A DNA stretch of 64,000 bases from Gordonia sp. 'Campus' (GTDB lineage Bacteria > Actinomycetota > Actinomycetes > Mycobacteriales > Mycobacteriaceae). Shown piece by piece: positions 44,116-53,267 of the stretch. The notes beneath the pieces are model-generated. The model ran no database searches, was not told the DNA's origin, and worked only from the letters and a program-made list of their open reading frames with translations. The stretch is from contig NZ_JAKOIW010000011.1 of NCBI RefSeq assembly GCF_022206305.1, positions 50,563 through 114,562 on the forward strand. The letters are read 5' to 3'. The stretch's first letter is position 1; every line of letters starts with the position of its first letter. Made by a program: the position numbers and the translations under genes.

Positions 44116-45113
44116 CAGAGGGCCTCGGTGTCGGGCGGGATGTCGGGGGTCAGATACCGGTAGGTGTGGTGCAGTCCGAAACCCAGGCGGCGATACCACG
44201 ATCCGGCGGTCCGATTGGTCGCCTCGACCTGGAGATAGGCCGCGTCGACGCCGTGCCGGACACCCCAGGCCACGAGCTCGGCCGCGACCGCGGAGGACAG
44301 CCCGGAGCGGCGTCGCGCGGGATCGGTCCACATCGCGGACAGACCCAACCACTGTGTCCCGTCCGGGGATTCGGTGATCGCGCCGCGTCCGATCGCGCTC
44401 GCATCCGCTGTGCAGGCGAAGGAGAGCAGACGCTCACCTGCCTCGACGACCTCACGAGCGGCGTCGACATGTCGATCATCCGCGGGGCGCGCATCCGCGT
44501 ACGCCGCCAGCCAGGAATCGCCGGGGGTGTCACCGAGTTCTACTGCGGCGCAGCGCCGCCCGTCGAGGGACTCGACGAGTCGGGAGATCGGGCACGTCAG
44601 CATCTGGACCTCGACGCCCTCGACACCGCCGATGGCCGCCGGGCGGATGAGTCGCTCCGGCAAAGCGAGCAGTGGGGGCAGACCTCGATCTGCATACCAG
44701 CGGGCGATCCGGCGGAGCGTCGAACCGTCCGGGTGGGCATGGCGGTCGAGGGGGACGGCCGAGTTGGCACGCCGACTGAACCCGTACCCGGAACGCACGA
44801 ACCAACCGTCGATCCAGTCGGAGTCCACTCCGGGCCAGGAGCGCGCCGCGACGTGTTCGAGGGTGCGGATCTCACTGTTGCGCACCGGCTTCGCCGACAG
44901 GAGGCGCACCGAGGTGATGGCGGTCGACGGAATGGTGAGTTCCTCGCCGTCGCGCCGCAACCGCAACGGGTCGGCGTCGTCGATCAGGATGCCGGTGACA
45001 TCGGACTGGGCGGCACCGGGATCACCGCGCCAGTCCGCCGGGGTCGACTCGCCGAGCAGGTAACGCACGACGACGCGATCGCCGACGACCGCACCCGACC
45101 GGAAGACCTTCAC
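44115..45113 (-). CDS. GNAT family acetyltransferase (Rv0428c-like)
   Basis: This 332-residue protein has a C-terminal Gcn5 domain (LGLSAMWTDPARRRSGLSSAVAAELVAWGV ... AYLQVEATNRTAGSWYRRLGFG). Its N-terminal half has no recognised domain and contains RVVVRYLLGESTPADWRGD. Between def and xthA it matches Rv0428c in length and position. The substrate is unknown. It starts at ATG 45113 and is seven bases after def. Confidence 0.87.
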   Translation of the reverse strand: MKVFRSGAVVGDRVVVRYLLGESTPADWRGDPGAAQSDVTGILIDDADPLRLRRDGEELTIPSTAITSVRLLSAKPVRNSEIRTLEHVAARSWPGVDSDWIDGWFVRSGYGFSRRANSAVPLDRHAHPDGSTLRRIARWYADRGLPPLLALPERLIRPAAIGGVEGVEVQMLTCPISRLVESLDGRRCAAVELGDTPGDSWLAAYADARPADDRHVDAAREVVEAGERLLSFACTADASAIGRGAITESPDGTQWLGLSAMWTDPARRRSGLSSAVAAELVAWGVRHGVDAAYLQVEATNRTAGSWYRRLGFGLHHTYRYLTPDIPPDTEAL

Positions 45114-45120
45114 GCGACGA

Positions 45121-45720
45121 TCAGTCGTCGTGACCGAACGGGTCCTCGACCTCGCCCGGCACCCAGGTCAGTCCGGGCACGCCCCACTTGTTGCGCTTGA
45201 TGGCCTTCTTCGCCGCCCTGGCGTTGCGACCGACGAGCACGTCGACGTAGAGGAAGCCGTCGAGATGGCCTACCTCGTGCTGCAGCATGCGGGCGAAGAA
45301 CCCGGTGCCCTCGATGTCGACGGCGGCGCCCGTCCGGTCCACGCCCGTGACGCGGGCCCAATCGGCCCGGCCGGTGGGGAACTGCTCACCCGGGACCGAC
45401 AGGCAGCCCTCGTCATTGTCGTCGGGATCCGGCATCGTCTCCGGGATCTCGGAGGTCTCGAGCACAGGGTTGATGACCTCGCCGCGACGACGGGTCGCCG
45501 AGCGATCGCCATCGGGGCAGTCGTAGACGAACATGCGCGAACCCACCCCGACCTGATTGGCCGCCAGGCCCACGCCGTGCGCGGCGTCCATCGTCTCGTA
45601 CATGTCGTCGAGCAGGTTTATGACCTCATCCGACGGACGGCCGTCGGCGTCCAGAGGGATCGGCGTGGTCGGCTGGTGGAGTACCGGCTCGCCCACGATG
45701 CAGATCGGGAGAATCGCCAT
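45121..45720 (-). CDS. def: Peptide deformylase
   Basis: This 199-residue iron/zinc enzyme removes the N-formyl group from new proteins. All three motifs are present: [18 protein letters not shown] and QHEVGHLDG (HEXXH). ATG 45720 has AAGG eight bases before it and is preferred over GTG 45729. The C-terminal tail [20 protein letters not shown] is typical of actinobacterial type I enzymes. It is the first gene of a def-GNAT-xthA operon. Confidence 0.96.
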   Translation of the reverse strand: MAILPICIVGEPVLHQPTTPIPLDADGRPSDEVINLLDDMYETMDAAHGVGLAANQVGVGSRMFVYDCPDGDRSATRRRGEVINPVLETSEIPETMPDPDDNDEGCLSVPGEQFPTGRADWARVTGVDRTGAAVDIEGTGFFARMLQHEVGHLDGFLYVDVLVGRNARAAKKAIKRNKWGVPGLTWVPGEVEDPFGHDD

Positions 45721-45740
45721 GGCGCTCACCTTAGCGCTGC

Positions 45741-46607
45741 TCAGGGCGCAGGAACGACGCCGGGTACGGCGTCGCGGATGGCCTCACCCGCCGGCCCGGG
45801 GATGCCCGGGAACAGCGTCGACTGCCAGTCGAACGAGTCGACCGGGTCCGTGACGACGTCACCCGCGCAGGAGCCCCGCAACGAGGTCAGGACGTTGGCG
45901 ATGACGGTCGGGTCACGCATCTCGATCGTGTGGTCGAAGCCGGTGTTCGCGAGCGGGACGGGCGAGTACGCACGGCACTGCGCCGTGCCGTCGAGACGTC
46001 CGTCGGTCCATTCGCCGTCGCTCTGCACGACCGAGTACCGGGTGGGTCCAGGGGCGTCGGCGCCGCGATTCAGCTCGGTGATCGCATCGGCGTACATGCA
46101 TGTGTCGTAACCGCCGTCGCGCGGTTGTGAGCAGCCGCCGGGGGAACCGTACTGGGCGGTGCCGATGGCGATGTACTCGTCGACGATGTCGGAGCCGCCG
46201 AGGAACTTGAGATAGGAACGGGCACCCAACCCGCCCGCGCTGTGCGCGACGATGCCGACCGACCGGGCGGTGCCCGCGAACGGGGCGATCGTCGTGGCGA
46301 TGAGTCGGGCGTCGGCGTCGACCTCGCGCCCCGCGGCATGTGCGAAGACCACCGTGTGACCCGCGGCGCGTACGGCGTCGGCGAGTGGACGGAAGGCCTC
46401 TTCGTTCTGCTGGGCGTCGGCATACAGCTGCTGGCCCGGGACGATGACGACAACGCGGTCACCAGGCGACACCTCCGACGGCGCGGCGGACGCCGTACCC
46501 GCGGCGCCGAGGCCGGCGATCGAGAGGGCCGCCGTCGTCAGCGCGGCGGCAGCCGTCCGACGGAGTGCCCGGTGAGACCCGCTGTTCCGGAACGTTGATG
46601 AAGTCAT
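45741..46607 (-). CDS. Secreted alpha/beta-hydrolase (lipase-like)
   Basis: This 288-residue protein has a Sec signal peptide ([26 protein letters not shown], cleavage about residue 41). A serine-hydrolase fold follows, with the nucleophile elbow [13 protein letters not shown] (GxSxG-like AHSAGG) and a probable catalytic His in GFDHTIEM. The C-terminal region holds several cysteines that may form disulphides (GCSQ, TCMY, QCRAY, GSCAG). It is exported and may act on lipids in the envelope or surroundings. It has no equivalent in the syntenic mycobacterial block. Confidence 0.82.
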   Translation of the reverse strand: MTSSTFRNSGSHRALRRTAAAALTTAALSIAGLGAAGTASAAPSEVSPGDRVVVIVPGQQLYADAQQNEEAFRPLADAVRAAGHTVVFAHAAGREVDADARLIATTIAPFAGTARSVGIVAHSAGGLGARSYLKFLGGSDIVDEYIAIGTAQYGSPGGCSQPRDGGYDTCMYADAITELNRGADAPGPTRYSVVQSDGEWTDGRLDGTAQCRAYSPVPLANTGFDHTIEMRDPTVIANVLTSLRGSCAGDVVTDPVDSFDWQSTLFPGIPGPAGEAIRDAVPGVVPAP

Positions 46608-46851
46608 GATGTCCCCCGATGGCGAATGTAGTGAGGGCAGCCTAACAGCGGGTCCCGGCCCGGTGTCGCGGATAGTTCCGGACGTGGCGAGTCACAGCGC
46701 GAACCGACCGCCGGGCCGTGGTTAGATTGTCTGCGAACCACACCGCTGTCATTCGCCTCCACCGCGGAGGTCGTCTGGCCGCATTGATCACGAATCGATG
46801 CACGTCAGCGGCGGTGTGAGGATCGTCGACCGTTATCGGTGAGGGAGTGAG

Positions 46852-47223
46852 ATGGACGGCGCAGCTGCGCGTAGCCAGAAGCAGGGCGATCAACCCACCC
46901 CCGACAGGAACGCGGACTCAGGGGCTGACGCCGCTGGGCAGACTCTCGATCCGCACGAGGTCGGCTCGGACGGTCTGAGCCGGCGCGAGCACGACATCCT
47001 CGCCTTCGAGCGCCAGTGGTGGAAGTACGCCGGTGCCAAAGAAGAGGCGATCAAGGAATTGTTCGGGCTGTCGGCGACGCGGTACTACCAGGTGCTCAAC
47101 GCGCTCGTCGACCGGCCGGAGGCGCTCGCCGCGGATCCGATGCTCGTCAAGCGACTCCGACGGCTTCGTGCTTCACGCCAGAAGGCCCGCGCCGCGCGCC
47201 GGCTCGGCTTCGAGATCACCTGA
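46852..47223 (+). CDS. DUF3263 protein (Rv0430-like)
   Basis: This 123-residue protein has the DUF3263 core LSRREHDILAFERQWWKYAGAKEEAIKELFGLSATRYYQVLNALVD, predicted to be a helix-turn-helix-like bundle. A disordered N-terminus and a basic C-terminus (RRLRASRQKARAARRLGFEI) flank it. DNA binding is plausible but unproven. GTGAGGGAG precedes ATG 46852. It is followed by a LytR_C protein and sodC as in the Rv0430-Rv0432 order. Confidence 0.9.
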   Translation: MDGAAARSQKQGDQPTPDRNADSGADAAGQTLDPHEVGSDGLSRREHDILAFERQWWKYAGAKEEAIKELFGLSATRYYQVLNALVDRPEALAADPMLVKRLRRLRASRQKARAARRLGFEIT

Positions 47224-47270
47224 GACGCTGAGCCCGGTCGCCTTCGCGATGTGCGTTAAGGTCGTCGGTG

Positions 47271-47756
47271 ATGAATGCAGACCGTGAGCCCAATCGCCTG
47301 CCGCTGCGCGCGGGGGCGATGATGCTCTTCGCAGTCGCCGTCGTCTTCATCGGCCTCGGCTGGCATTCCGCGGCGACCGCGGGCAACGACTCGCCGGACG
47401 AGGCCGCGTCCACGCTGACGTCGACGCCCACCACCTCCGCGACTCCGTCGACCACCGCGGTGTCCACCGACAAGCGGTTGTGCGTGATCAACGCCGGACA
47501 GGTCGCGGGACTCGCCTCCGATGTGTCCGAACTGCTCGAGGGCAAGGGCTATCAGATGGCTCAGCCCGGCAATTACACCGCGGGCGGGTTCAGCGAGAAC
47601 ACCGTGTTCCACGACGACGATGCCGACAAGGCCCAGGCCGACGAGGTCGCGAAGGCACTCGGCGGGGAGGTCGCGGTAGAGGAACGCCCCACGTCGTTCA
47701 CCCGCTGCCGCGGCGGCATACCGGTCATCGTGGTGACCTCGGTCAGTGGTGCCTGA
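47271..47756 (+). CDS. LytR C-terminal domain protein (Rv0431-like)
   Basis: This 161-residue single-pass membrane protein has a helix at about residues 15-32 (AGAMMLFAVAVVFIGLGWH), a Thr/Ser-rich stretch and a LytR_C domain (RLCVINAGQVAGLASDVSELLEGKGYQMAQPGN ... RPTSFTRCRGGIPVIVVTS). The matching mycobacterial gene is Rv0431, whose product affects vesicle release (VirR). The same role is possible here by synteny and domain, but not shown. ATG 47271 is chosen; GTG 47268 is possible. Confidence 0.85.
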   Translation: MNADREPNRLPLRAGAMMLFAVAVVFIGLGWHSAATAGNDSPDEAASTLTSTPTTSATPSTTAVSTDKRLCVINAGQVAGLASDVSELLEGKGYQMAQPGNYTAGGFSENTVFHDDDADKAQADEVAKALGGEVAVEERPTSFTRCRGGIPVIVVTSVSGA

Positions 47757-47790
47757 CCGCTCGTAGAGTTGCAAATGACTGTCTGTCAGT

Positions 47791-47824
47791 GATCGTCAGT
47801 GAAACAAGATCGTCAGTGAAACAA
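47791..47824. repeat. 17-bp tandem direct repeat in the sodC leader
   Basis: GATCGTCAGTGAAACAA occurs twice in a row (47791-47807 and 47808-47824), just before the sodC ribosome site AAGGAG. A partial third GTCAGTGA precedes. It may be a binding site or a simple duplication. Confidence 0.75.
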
Positions 47825-47832
47825 GGAGTGAC

Positions 47833-48513
47833 ATGTCCGGACGTTCCACACTCGCCGCCCCGCGCGCCCTCGCCGCGTTGGTCTCCGCGGGCCTGATCGG
47901 CGTGGCACTGGCCGGGTGCAGCCCCGATCAGGAGCCCACGGACGTGCCCGGCACGACACCGTCGGTGGTCACCGACCAGCCACTGCCCCCGGGCGCCGAG
48001 GACGATGTCGACGGCGAGCCCAACGGCCAGATCGCGGTCGCCGAGATCAAGGACACCTCCGGCAAGGTCGTCGGCAAGGCCACGATCTCCGCAGCCACCG
48101 AGAGCGAGAAGCCGGTCACCATCAGCGTGCAGGTCAACGCCGGTGACCTGCCCGCCGGGTTCCACGGCATGCACATCCACGAGAACGGCAGCTGCGACGC
48201 CGGCTCGGGCGGATCGCAGGCATTCACCTCCGCGGGCGGTCACCTGCAGGTCGACGGCAACACGAGCCATCCCTCGAGCGGTGATCTCGTCTCCATCAAC
48301 ATCCTCGAGGATCACACCGGCCGTACCGTCACCACGACCGACGCGGTGACGCTGGAACAGCTGATCGGCAAGTCGATCATGATCCACGAGAAGCCGGACA
48401 ACTTCGGCAACATCCCCGCCGACAAGTACCCGGGCGGGCCCAACCCCGACACCCTGAAGACCGGCGACGCGGGCCCCCGCATCGCGTGCGGTGTCATCGA
48501 AGAGCAGAGCTAG
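47833..48513 (+). CDS. sodC: Copper (Cu,Zn-type) superoxide dismutase lipoprotein
   Basis: This 226-residue exported superoxide dismutase has a lipoprotein signal (SAGLIGVALAGC). Copper ligands are in GFHGMHIHENG and GGHLQV, with a late SIMIHEKPDN. The zinc loop is altered (DGNTSHPSSGD), as in M. tuberculosis SodC, so zinc binding is doubtful. The C-terminal GPRIACGVIEE carries the active-site arginine. GTG-like starts are unnecessary: ATG 47833 follows AAGGAG. It would detoxify superoxide at the cell surface. It precedes ybdK by 30 bp, as in Rv0432-Rv0433. Confidence 0.93.
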   Translation: MSGRSTLAAPRALAALVSAGLIGVALAGCSPDQEPTDVPGTTPSVVTDQPLPPGAEDDVDGEPNGQIAVAEIKDTSGKVVGKATISAATESEKPVTISVQVNAGDLPAGFHGMHIHENGSCDAGSGGSQAFTSAGGHLQVDGNTSHPSSGDLVSINILEDHTGRTVTTTDAVTLEQLIGKSIMIHEKPDNFGNIPADKYPGGPNPDTLKTGDAGPRIACGVIEEQS

Positions 48514-48543
48514 GCACCCGAACCGCCGACGATCACGGCACGC

Positions 48544-49671
48544 ATGGCATCGATCGAGTTCGACGGGTCGCCGACCCCCACTCTCGGGGTCGAATGGGAG
48601 TTCGCCCTCACCGACAAGGTGACCGGCGACCTGTCGAACTCGGCGGCGGCGCTGTTCGCCGCAGTCGGTGAGCACCATCCCGATCGAGCGGGGAAGATCC
48701 ACAAAGAACTGCTGCGCAACACCGTCGAACTGGTGACCGGGATCTGCCGCACCACCGGCGAGGCGATCGCCGATCTGACCGACACACTCGGCGTCGTGCG
48801 CGTGCTCACCGAGGACCTCGGCGTCGACCTGTACGGCGCGGGAACCCATCCGTTCGCCGAGTACTCCACCCAGTTGCTCACCGAGGGTCACCGGTACGCC
48901 GAACTCATCGAACGGACCCAGTGGTGGGGACGGCAGATGCTGATCTGGGGCGTACACGTCCACGTCGGTATCAGTCACCGCGACAAGGTGTTACCCGTTC
49001 TCGACGCGCTGCTCAACTACTATCCGCATCTGCTGGCGCTCTCCTCGTCGTCGCCCATGTGGGCGGGACAGGACACCGGTTACGCCAGCAACCGCGCCAT
49101 GATGTTCCAGCAACTCCCCACCGCCGGACTGCCGTTCCAGTTCGAGACGTGGGCGCAGTTCGAGGCGTTCGTCACCGACCAGATGACGACCGGCATCATC
49201 GACCATCTCAACGAGATCCGCTGGGACATCCGGCCTTCGCCGCACCTGGGCACCATCGAGGTCCGCGTGTGCGACGGCATGACGAACCTCGGCGAGCTCT
49301 CCGCCGTCGTCGCGCTCATCCATTGCCTCGTCGTCGACCTCGACCGTCGGTTCACCGCAGGCGAGACGTTGCCGACCATGGCTCCCTGGCTCGTTCAGGA
49401 GAACAAGTGGCGCGCCGCGAGATACGGGCTCGACGCCATCGTCATCCTCGACGCCGACTGCCGCGAGAAGCTCGTCACCGACGATCTGCGGGTCCTGCTC
49501 GAACGGCTCGAACCCATTGCCCGCGAACTGGATTGCGTCGCCGAACTCTCCGGCGTCGAGCGGATCATCGCGCGGGGTGCCAGCTACCAGCGCCAGCGTG
49601 CGGTGCACCGGCGGACGCAGTCGATGCGTGACGTCGTGGCCTCGGTGGTCGCCGAGCTCGACGGTCCGTGA
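48544..49671 (+). CDS. ybdK: Carboxylate-amine ligase YbdK (glutamate-cysteine ligase family 2)
   Basis: This 375-residue ATP-grasp-like ligase has PTLGVEWEFALTDKVTGDLS at its N-terminus, HVHVGISHRDKVLP and LSSSSPMWAGQDTGYASNRAMMFQQLPTAG, all typical of YbdK. The family resembles EgtA-type gamma-glutamylcysteine ligases in fold but forms a separate branch, and its physiological substrate in actinobacteria is unclear. Position after sodC matches Rv0433. Whether it can supply gamma-glutamylcysteine for the EgtB at 13.6 kb is open. Confidence 0.9.
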   Translation: MASIEFDGSPTPTLGVEWEFALTDKVTGDLSNSAAALFAAVGEHHPDRAGKIHKELLRNTVELVTGICRTTGEAIADLTDTLGVVRVLTEDLGVDLYGAGTHPFAEYSTQLLTEGHRYAELIERTQWWGRQMLIWGVHVHVGISHRDKVLPVLDALLNYYPHLLALSSSSPMWAGQDTGYASNRAMMFQQLPTAGLPFQFETWAQFEAFVTDQMTTGIIDHLNEIRWDIRPSPHLGTIEVRVCDGMTNLGELSAVVALIHCLVVDLDRRFTAGETLPTMAPWLVQENKWRAARYGLDAIVILDADCREKLVTDDLRVLLERLEPIARELDCVAELSGVERIIARGASYQRQRAVHRRTQSMRDVVASVVAELDGP

Positions 49672-49674
49672 GGA

Positions 49675-50064
49675 TCAGAGGCCGACTCCGAGTGCGAGGG
49701 CGATGATCGCCAGCGCGGGAATCACCCCTTGTTTGAGCGCCGCCGCCGTCTTGTCCCGGCTGGTGACCAACAGCACCAGCGCGGCGGCGGTCATCGAGCC
49801 GATGCCGGTGAAGACCAACGTCAGCCCGACGGTCTCCTGTCCCGCCGCGTACACACCGATCCCGATGCCGACCGCGATTGCCAAGAACAGGTTGTAGAAG
49901 CCCTGGTTGAACGCGAGTTCTTTCTGCGCGGAGGCCTGCTCGACCGTTCCCGTGCCGAACGTCGCACGAGCACGTTCGCTCGTCCACGCTATGGATTCGA
50001 GATAGAAGATGAACACGTGGACCAGGGCCGCGATCGCGGCGAGAACCAGACCTGCGATGACCAC
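49675..50064 (-). CDS. DUF1304-type membrane protein
   Basis: This 129-residue protein has four hydrophobic helices and the DUF1304 features ALVHVFIFYLESIAWTS and KELAFNQGFYNLFLAIAVGIG. GAGGAGACGTC lies just before GTG 50064, which is preferred over the ATG at 50112. Function is unknown. It is convergent with ybdK with three bases between, and lies 120 bp from the mrp operon. Confidence 0.82.
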   Translation of the reverse strand: MVIAGLVLAAIAALVHVFIFYLESIAWTSERARATFGTGTVEQASAQKELAFNQGFYNLFLAIAVGIGIGVYAAGQETVGLTLVFTGIGSMTAAALVLLVTSRDKTAAALKQGVIPALAIIALALGVGL

Positions 50065-50183
50065 GACGTCTCCTCGAATCTCCTCGGACGCGATCCCGGG
50101 CAGAATCGCCACCTCAGCCTAGACGCGCGGATCGGGAGTGGCGTCGCGCGGCCAGGGGCGAGTCCGCGCACACCTCCGCCCGC

Positions 50184-50516
50184 TCAATCCCGGTCGGGTG
50201 CCTCCATGTCGCGTTCGTCCATGAGACCGTCGCGAGCGCGCTGCTCCTGATAGGCGAGACGACCGATGCGATGGGCCACCACGGGAGCGGTGATGAGGGC
50301 GAAGAGTCCGGCGAGCACGAGCATCCCGCTGTCGACGTTGTCGCCGAGGCGCAACACCGCGCCGAGCAGGATCAGCAGCAAGCCGAAGGTCTGCGGCTTG
50401 GTGGCGGCATGCATCCGGCTCAGGGTGTCCGGGAAACGGACGAGGCCGATGGCTGCAGTGACCGCCAGCAGACAGCCGGTGAGGAGCAGCGTTGCGCTGA
50501 TGACGTTGATGATCAT
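50184..50516 (-). CDS. mrpG: Mrp/Mnh Na+/H+ antiporter subunit G
   Basis: This 110-residue protein has three membrane helices. The conserved stretch is AAIGLVRFPDTLSRMHAATKPQTFGLLLILLGAV, characteristic of MnhG. It overlaps mrpF by four bases (ATGA) and is the last gene of the antiporter operon. The complex exchanges sodium for protons and supports pH and sodium tolerance. Confidence 0.93.
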   Translation of the reverse strand: MIINVISATLLLTGCLLAVTAAIGLVRFPDTLSRMHAATKPQTFGLLLILLGAVLRLGDNVDSGMLVLAGLFALITAPVVAHRIGRLAYQEQRARDGLMDERDMEAPDRD

Positions 50517-50776
50517 GTCTGGTCGTCCCGGACTCGGAAGCGTGCGATGGAGACCGAGCCCACGAAACTCAGCAGCGACAGGGCCACGATCGCCGGCACG
50601 ACCGTCGAGTCACGACTGAACGCCGCCCACGTCCCCAGGCCGCACATGCACAGCGCGATGAGGACGTCGAGGGCGACGAGTCGGTCGAGCGTCGTCGGGC
50701 CGCGCAGGATGCGGACCATCGTCAGGACCGCGGCGATCAACAGCATCGCCGCCGCGATCGTCCACACGTAATTCAA
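50513..50776 (-). CDS. mrpF: Mrp/Mnh Na+/H+ antiporter subunit F
   Basis: This 87-residue subunit has three helices and the signature MVRILRGPTTLDRLVALDVLIA. The start is TTG 50776, which overlaps the mrpE stop as TTGA and is preceded by a run of G in place of a normal ribosome site. The longer frame to 50953 is the out-of-frame reading of the mrpE tail and not protein. Translation is probably coupled to mrpE. Confidence 0.9.
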   Translation of the reverse strand: MNYVWTIAAAMLLIAAVLTMVRILRGPTTLDRLVALDVLIALCMCGLGTWAAFSRDSTVVPAIVALSLLSFVGSVSIARFRVRDDQT

Positions 50777-51654
50777 GCGTCCCCCCGTTCCGGCTCGGTG
50801 CCGCCTGGCCGCCGTTCCGGCTCGGTGCCGCCTGGCCGCCGTTCCGGCTCGGTGCCGCCAGGCCGCCGTTCCGGCTCGGTGTCCACCGAGCGGTCCACAT
50901 CGCGGACATGGTGGAATTCCTCGTCGATGCCGTGGAACGGGCTCGGATGCCATTCGCTGTCACGCTCGAACGCCTGGATGAACATGCGCTCGACGTAGGC
51001 GACCTGATCATAGAAGGCCCGCACCTGCTTCTCGGACCGGACGTCGAAGACGTGCACGTACAACATGCGCCGACGATGATCGATCTCCAGCACCATCGTG
51101 CCGGGCACGAGGTTGAGGTAATCGACGGCGAGCGTCAGCACCATGTCGGACTTGATCGCGACGCGGACACGGACCACCGCGCCCAGGGGAGGGCGGCCCG
51201 GGCGGATCGCCATCCACGCCATCTGCACGCTCGACCGGAAGAAGTCGACGATCAGCCGGCCGATCAGTCGCACGACCGTCAGCGGGTGGATCCGCCCCTC
51301 GACCGGAACCCTGGGCAGCGGCAGCACGGTCAGCACGAGAGTCGCCAGCAGGACCCCGCCGAGGACGTTGGCCCAGGACACGGTGCCCCACAACAGAACC
51401 CAGACGAAGGTGAGCCAGGCGATGGTCCACAAGCGGACCGCGACCTCGCGACCGTCGCTGCCGAGCCACTTCGGCAGCCGGATGCGCGAGCGCAGCCACA
51501 CCAGTCCGCCGACGAAGTGCCAGAAGACGAAGAGCAGCGATACCCGCCACACGTTGATGACCACCGACAGGACAGGTCCCTTGGTCGACACCACGGGTGC
51601 GCGACGCTTCCGCGATTCGAGTGGGTGCTGCTCCGAGCGATCGGGTGCGCTCAT
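50773..51654 (-). CDS. mrpE: Mrp/Mnh Na+/H+ antiporter subunit E with repeat tail
   Basis: This 293-residue subunit has the MnhE core: LWTIAWLTFVWVLLWGTVSWANVLGG, then IVDFFRSSVQMAWMAIRP and LTLAVDYLNLVPGTMVLEI. It is longer than usual (about 160-190 residues) because of an N-terminal cytoplasmic segment and a C-terminal tail of TEPERRPGG repeats. ATG 51654 overlaps the mrpD stop. The repeat tail comes from a 27-bp tandem repeat and may vary between strains. Confidence 0.92.
   Translation of the reverse strand: MSAPDRSEQHPLESRKRRAPVVSTKGPVLSVVINVWRVSLLFVFWHFVGGLVWLRSRIRLPKWLGSDGREVAVRLWTIAWLTFVWVLLWGTVSWANVLGGVLLATLVLTVLPLPRVPVEGRIHPLTVVRLIGRLIVDFFRSSVQMAWMAIRPGRPPLGAVVRVRVAIKSDMVLTLAVDYLNLVPGTMVLEIDHRRRMLYVHVFDVRSEKQVRAFYDQVAYVERMFIQAFERDSEWHPSPFHGIDEEFHHVRDVDRSVDTEPERRPGGTEPERRPGGTEPERRPGGTEPERGDA
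50786..50881 (-). repeat. 27-bp tandem repeat encoding the MrpE tail
   Basis: Three units of 27 bp (50786-50812, 50813-50839, 50840-50866) and a partial fourth encode TEPERRPGG in the mrpE frame. The first two are identical; the third has one change. The array abuts the mrpF TTG start, so its length also sets the spacing before that start. Confidence 0.92.
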
Positions 51655-53267
51655 CGGACACCTCCCGCACCGAGAACCGCGTCGACGTACACCGAGCGGT
51701 CGACGACGTCGGTCGCCGCGCTGTCGGTGAAGTCGAAGATCGGGCCGGCCCACAGGGTGAGGACAAGACCAGCGGCGACCATCGCCATCGTCGGCAGGAC
51801 CATCATCACCGGCATCCGGCCGACGTCCTCACGGTCGGAGAACGCCGCGTCGTCGGAGCTCTCGTCGATGAGCGCCGAAGGACCCTTGTCGGCCAGATCG
51901 CCCTCGGGCGCGTCGGCGCGGGGGCGCCAGAAACCCTTGGTCCAGATGCGGGCCATGACGTAGAGGGTGAGCAGGCTGGTGATCACCGATCCGGCGACGA
52001 GGATCCAGGCCAGCACCGAACCGTCCTGCGTACCGGCCTCGAGGAGCGCGACCTTGCCGATGAAGCCGGAGAACGGCGGAATACCACCGAGATTCAGTGC
52101 CGGTACCAGGAACAGCACCGCCAGCAGGGGGCTGGCGATCAGCCCACCCAGGCGACGGAGCGATGCCGAACCGGCCTGGCGTTCGATCAGTCCGACGACC
52201 AGGAACAGCGTCGTCTGGACGAGGATGTGGTGCGCGACGTAGTAGATCGCCGCCGACATCCCCAGGTCGGAGGACAGGGCGATGCCGAAGATCATGTACC
52301 CGATGTGGCTGACGAGCGTGAACGACAGCAGACGCTTGATGTCTGACTGGGCGATCGCGCCGAAGATGCCCACGAGCATCGTCAGCAGGCCCGCCACCAG
52401 CATGATCGTGTCCAGCGACCCGCCCGGGAACAGCAGCGAATGCGCCCGGACGATCGCGTACACACCGACCTTGGTGAGCAGGCCGGCGAACACCGCGGTG
52501 ACCGGTGCGGGTGCGGTGGGGTACGAGTCGGGCAGCCACGTCGACAGCGGGAAGACCGCCGCCTTGATCCCGAAGGCCACGAGCAGCACCGCGAACAGGG
52601 CGTTGCGCGTGCCGTCGGGCACATCGTCGAGGCGGACGGCCATCTCCGCGAGGTTCAACGTGCCGGTCGTCGCATAGGCGAAGGCGATGCCGGCCAGGAA
52701 GATCAGCGACGACACCATCGAGACCATCACATACGACGCGCCGGCCCGGACGCGTTCGGCGCTCGCCCCGAGGGTCAGCAGCACATAGCTCGCGGTCAGC
52801 AGGATCTCGAAGGAGACATACAGGTTGAACAGGTCCCCGGCGAGGAACGCATTGCACACGCCCGCGGTCAGGATGAGATAGGTCGGCAGGAAGATCGACG
52901 TCGGCTGCTGCGCCGTGCCGTCCCGGATACCCTGGCCGATCGCGTACACGACGACGCACAGCAGCACGATCGTCGACACCACGAGCATCAGCGCGGCCAG
53001 CTGGTCGACCACCAGCGTGATCCCGAGGGGCCCGTTGCCGAAACCCTTGTCGCCCCATCCGCCGATCGCGACCGCGAACGTGCCATGGCGCTCGGTCAGG
53101 TACAGCAGCAGGCACGACGCGATGAACGCCACGGAGATCGCCGCGATCGACACCGTGCGCTGGAACCGCGGGCTGCGTCCGAGCAGCAGAGACAATGCTG
53201 CGGCGCCGAGGGGTACGAGCGTCGGCAAGGTGATCAACACGGGGATCCATGACTCGTCGGGCGTCAT
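51651..53267 (-). CDS. mrpD: Mrp/Mnh Na+/H+ antiporter subunit D
   Basis: This 538-residue, about 14-helix proton-pumping subunit is related to NuoN/NuoM. It contains LFNLYVSFEILLTASYVLLTLG, the key lysine region FGIKAAVFPLSTWLPDSYPTAPAPVTAVFAGLLTKVGVYAI, and SHIGYMIFGIAL. ATG 53267 overlaps the mrpC stop and its own stop overlaps mrpE. The C-terminal region after the last core helix has an acidic loop (DSSDDAAFSDREDVG). Confidence 0.95.
   Translation of the reverse strand: MTPDESWIPVLITLPTLVPLGAAALSLLLGRSPRFQRTVSIAAISVAFIASCLLLYLTERHGTFAVAIGGWGDKGFGNGPLGITLVVDQLAALMLVVSTIVLLCVVVYAIGQGIRDGTAQQPTSIFLPTYLILTAGVCNAFLAGDLFNLYVSFEILLTASYVLLTLGASAERVRAGASYVMVSMVSSLIFLAGIAFAYATTGTLNLAEMAVRLDDVPDGTRNALFAVLLVAFGIKAAVFPLSTWLPDSYPTAPAPVTAVFAGLLTKVGVYAIVRAHSLLFPGGSLDTIMLVAGLLTMLVGIFGAIAQSDIKRLLSFTLVSHIGYMIFGIALSSDLGMSAAIYYVAHHILVQTTLFLVVGLIERQAGSASLRRLGGLIASPLLAVLFLVPALNLGGIPPFSGFIGKVALLEAGTQDGSVLAWILVAGSVITSLLTLYVMARIWTKGFWRPRADAPEGDLADKGPSALIDESSDDAAFSDREDVGRMPVMMVLPTMAMVAAGLVLTLWAGPIFDFTDSAATDVVDRSVYVDAVLGAGGVR

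Noticed and set aside
46642-46893. 83-codon minus-strand frame upstream of the DUF3263 gene
   Set aside because: Arg/His-rich composition, no ribosome site, and overlap with the DUF3263 start; most likely a chance frame.
48544-49671. Calling this gene egtA
   Set aside because: Sequence and synteny (after sodC) place it in the YbdK branch, not with EgtA of ergothioneine clusters.
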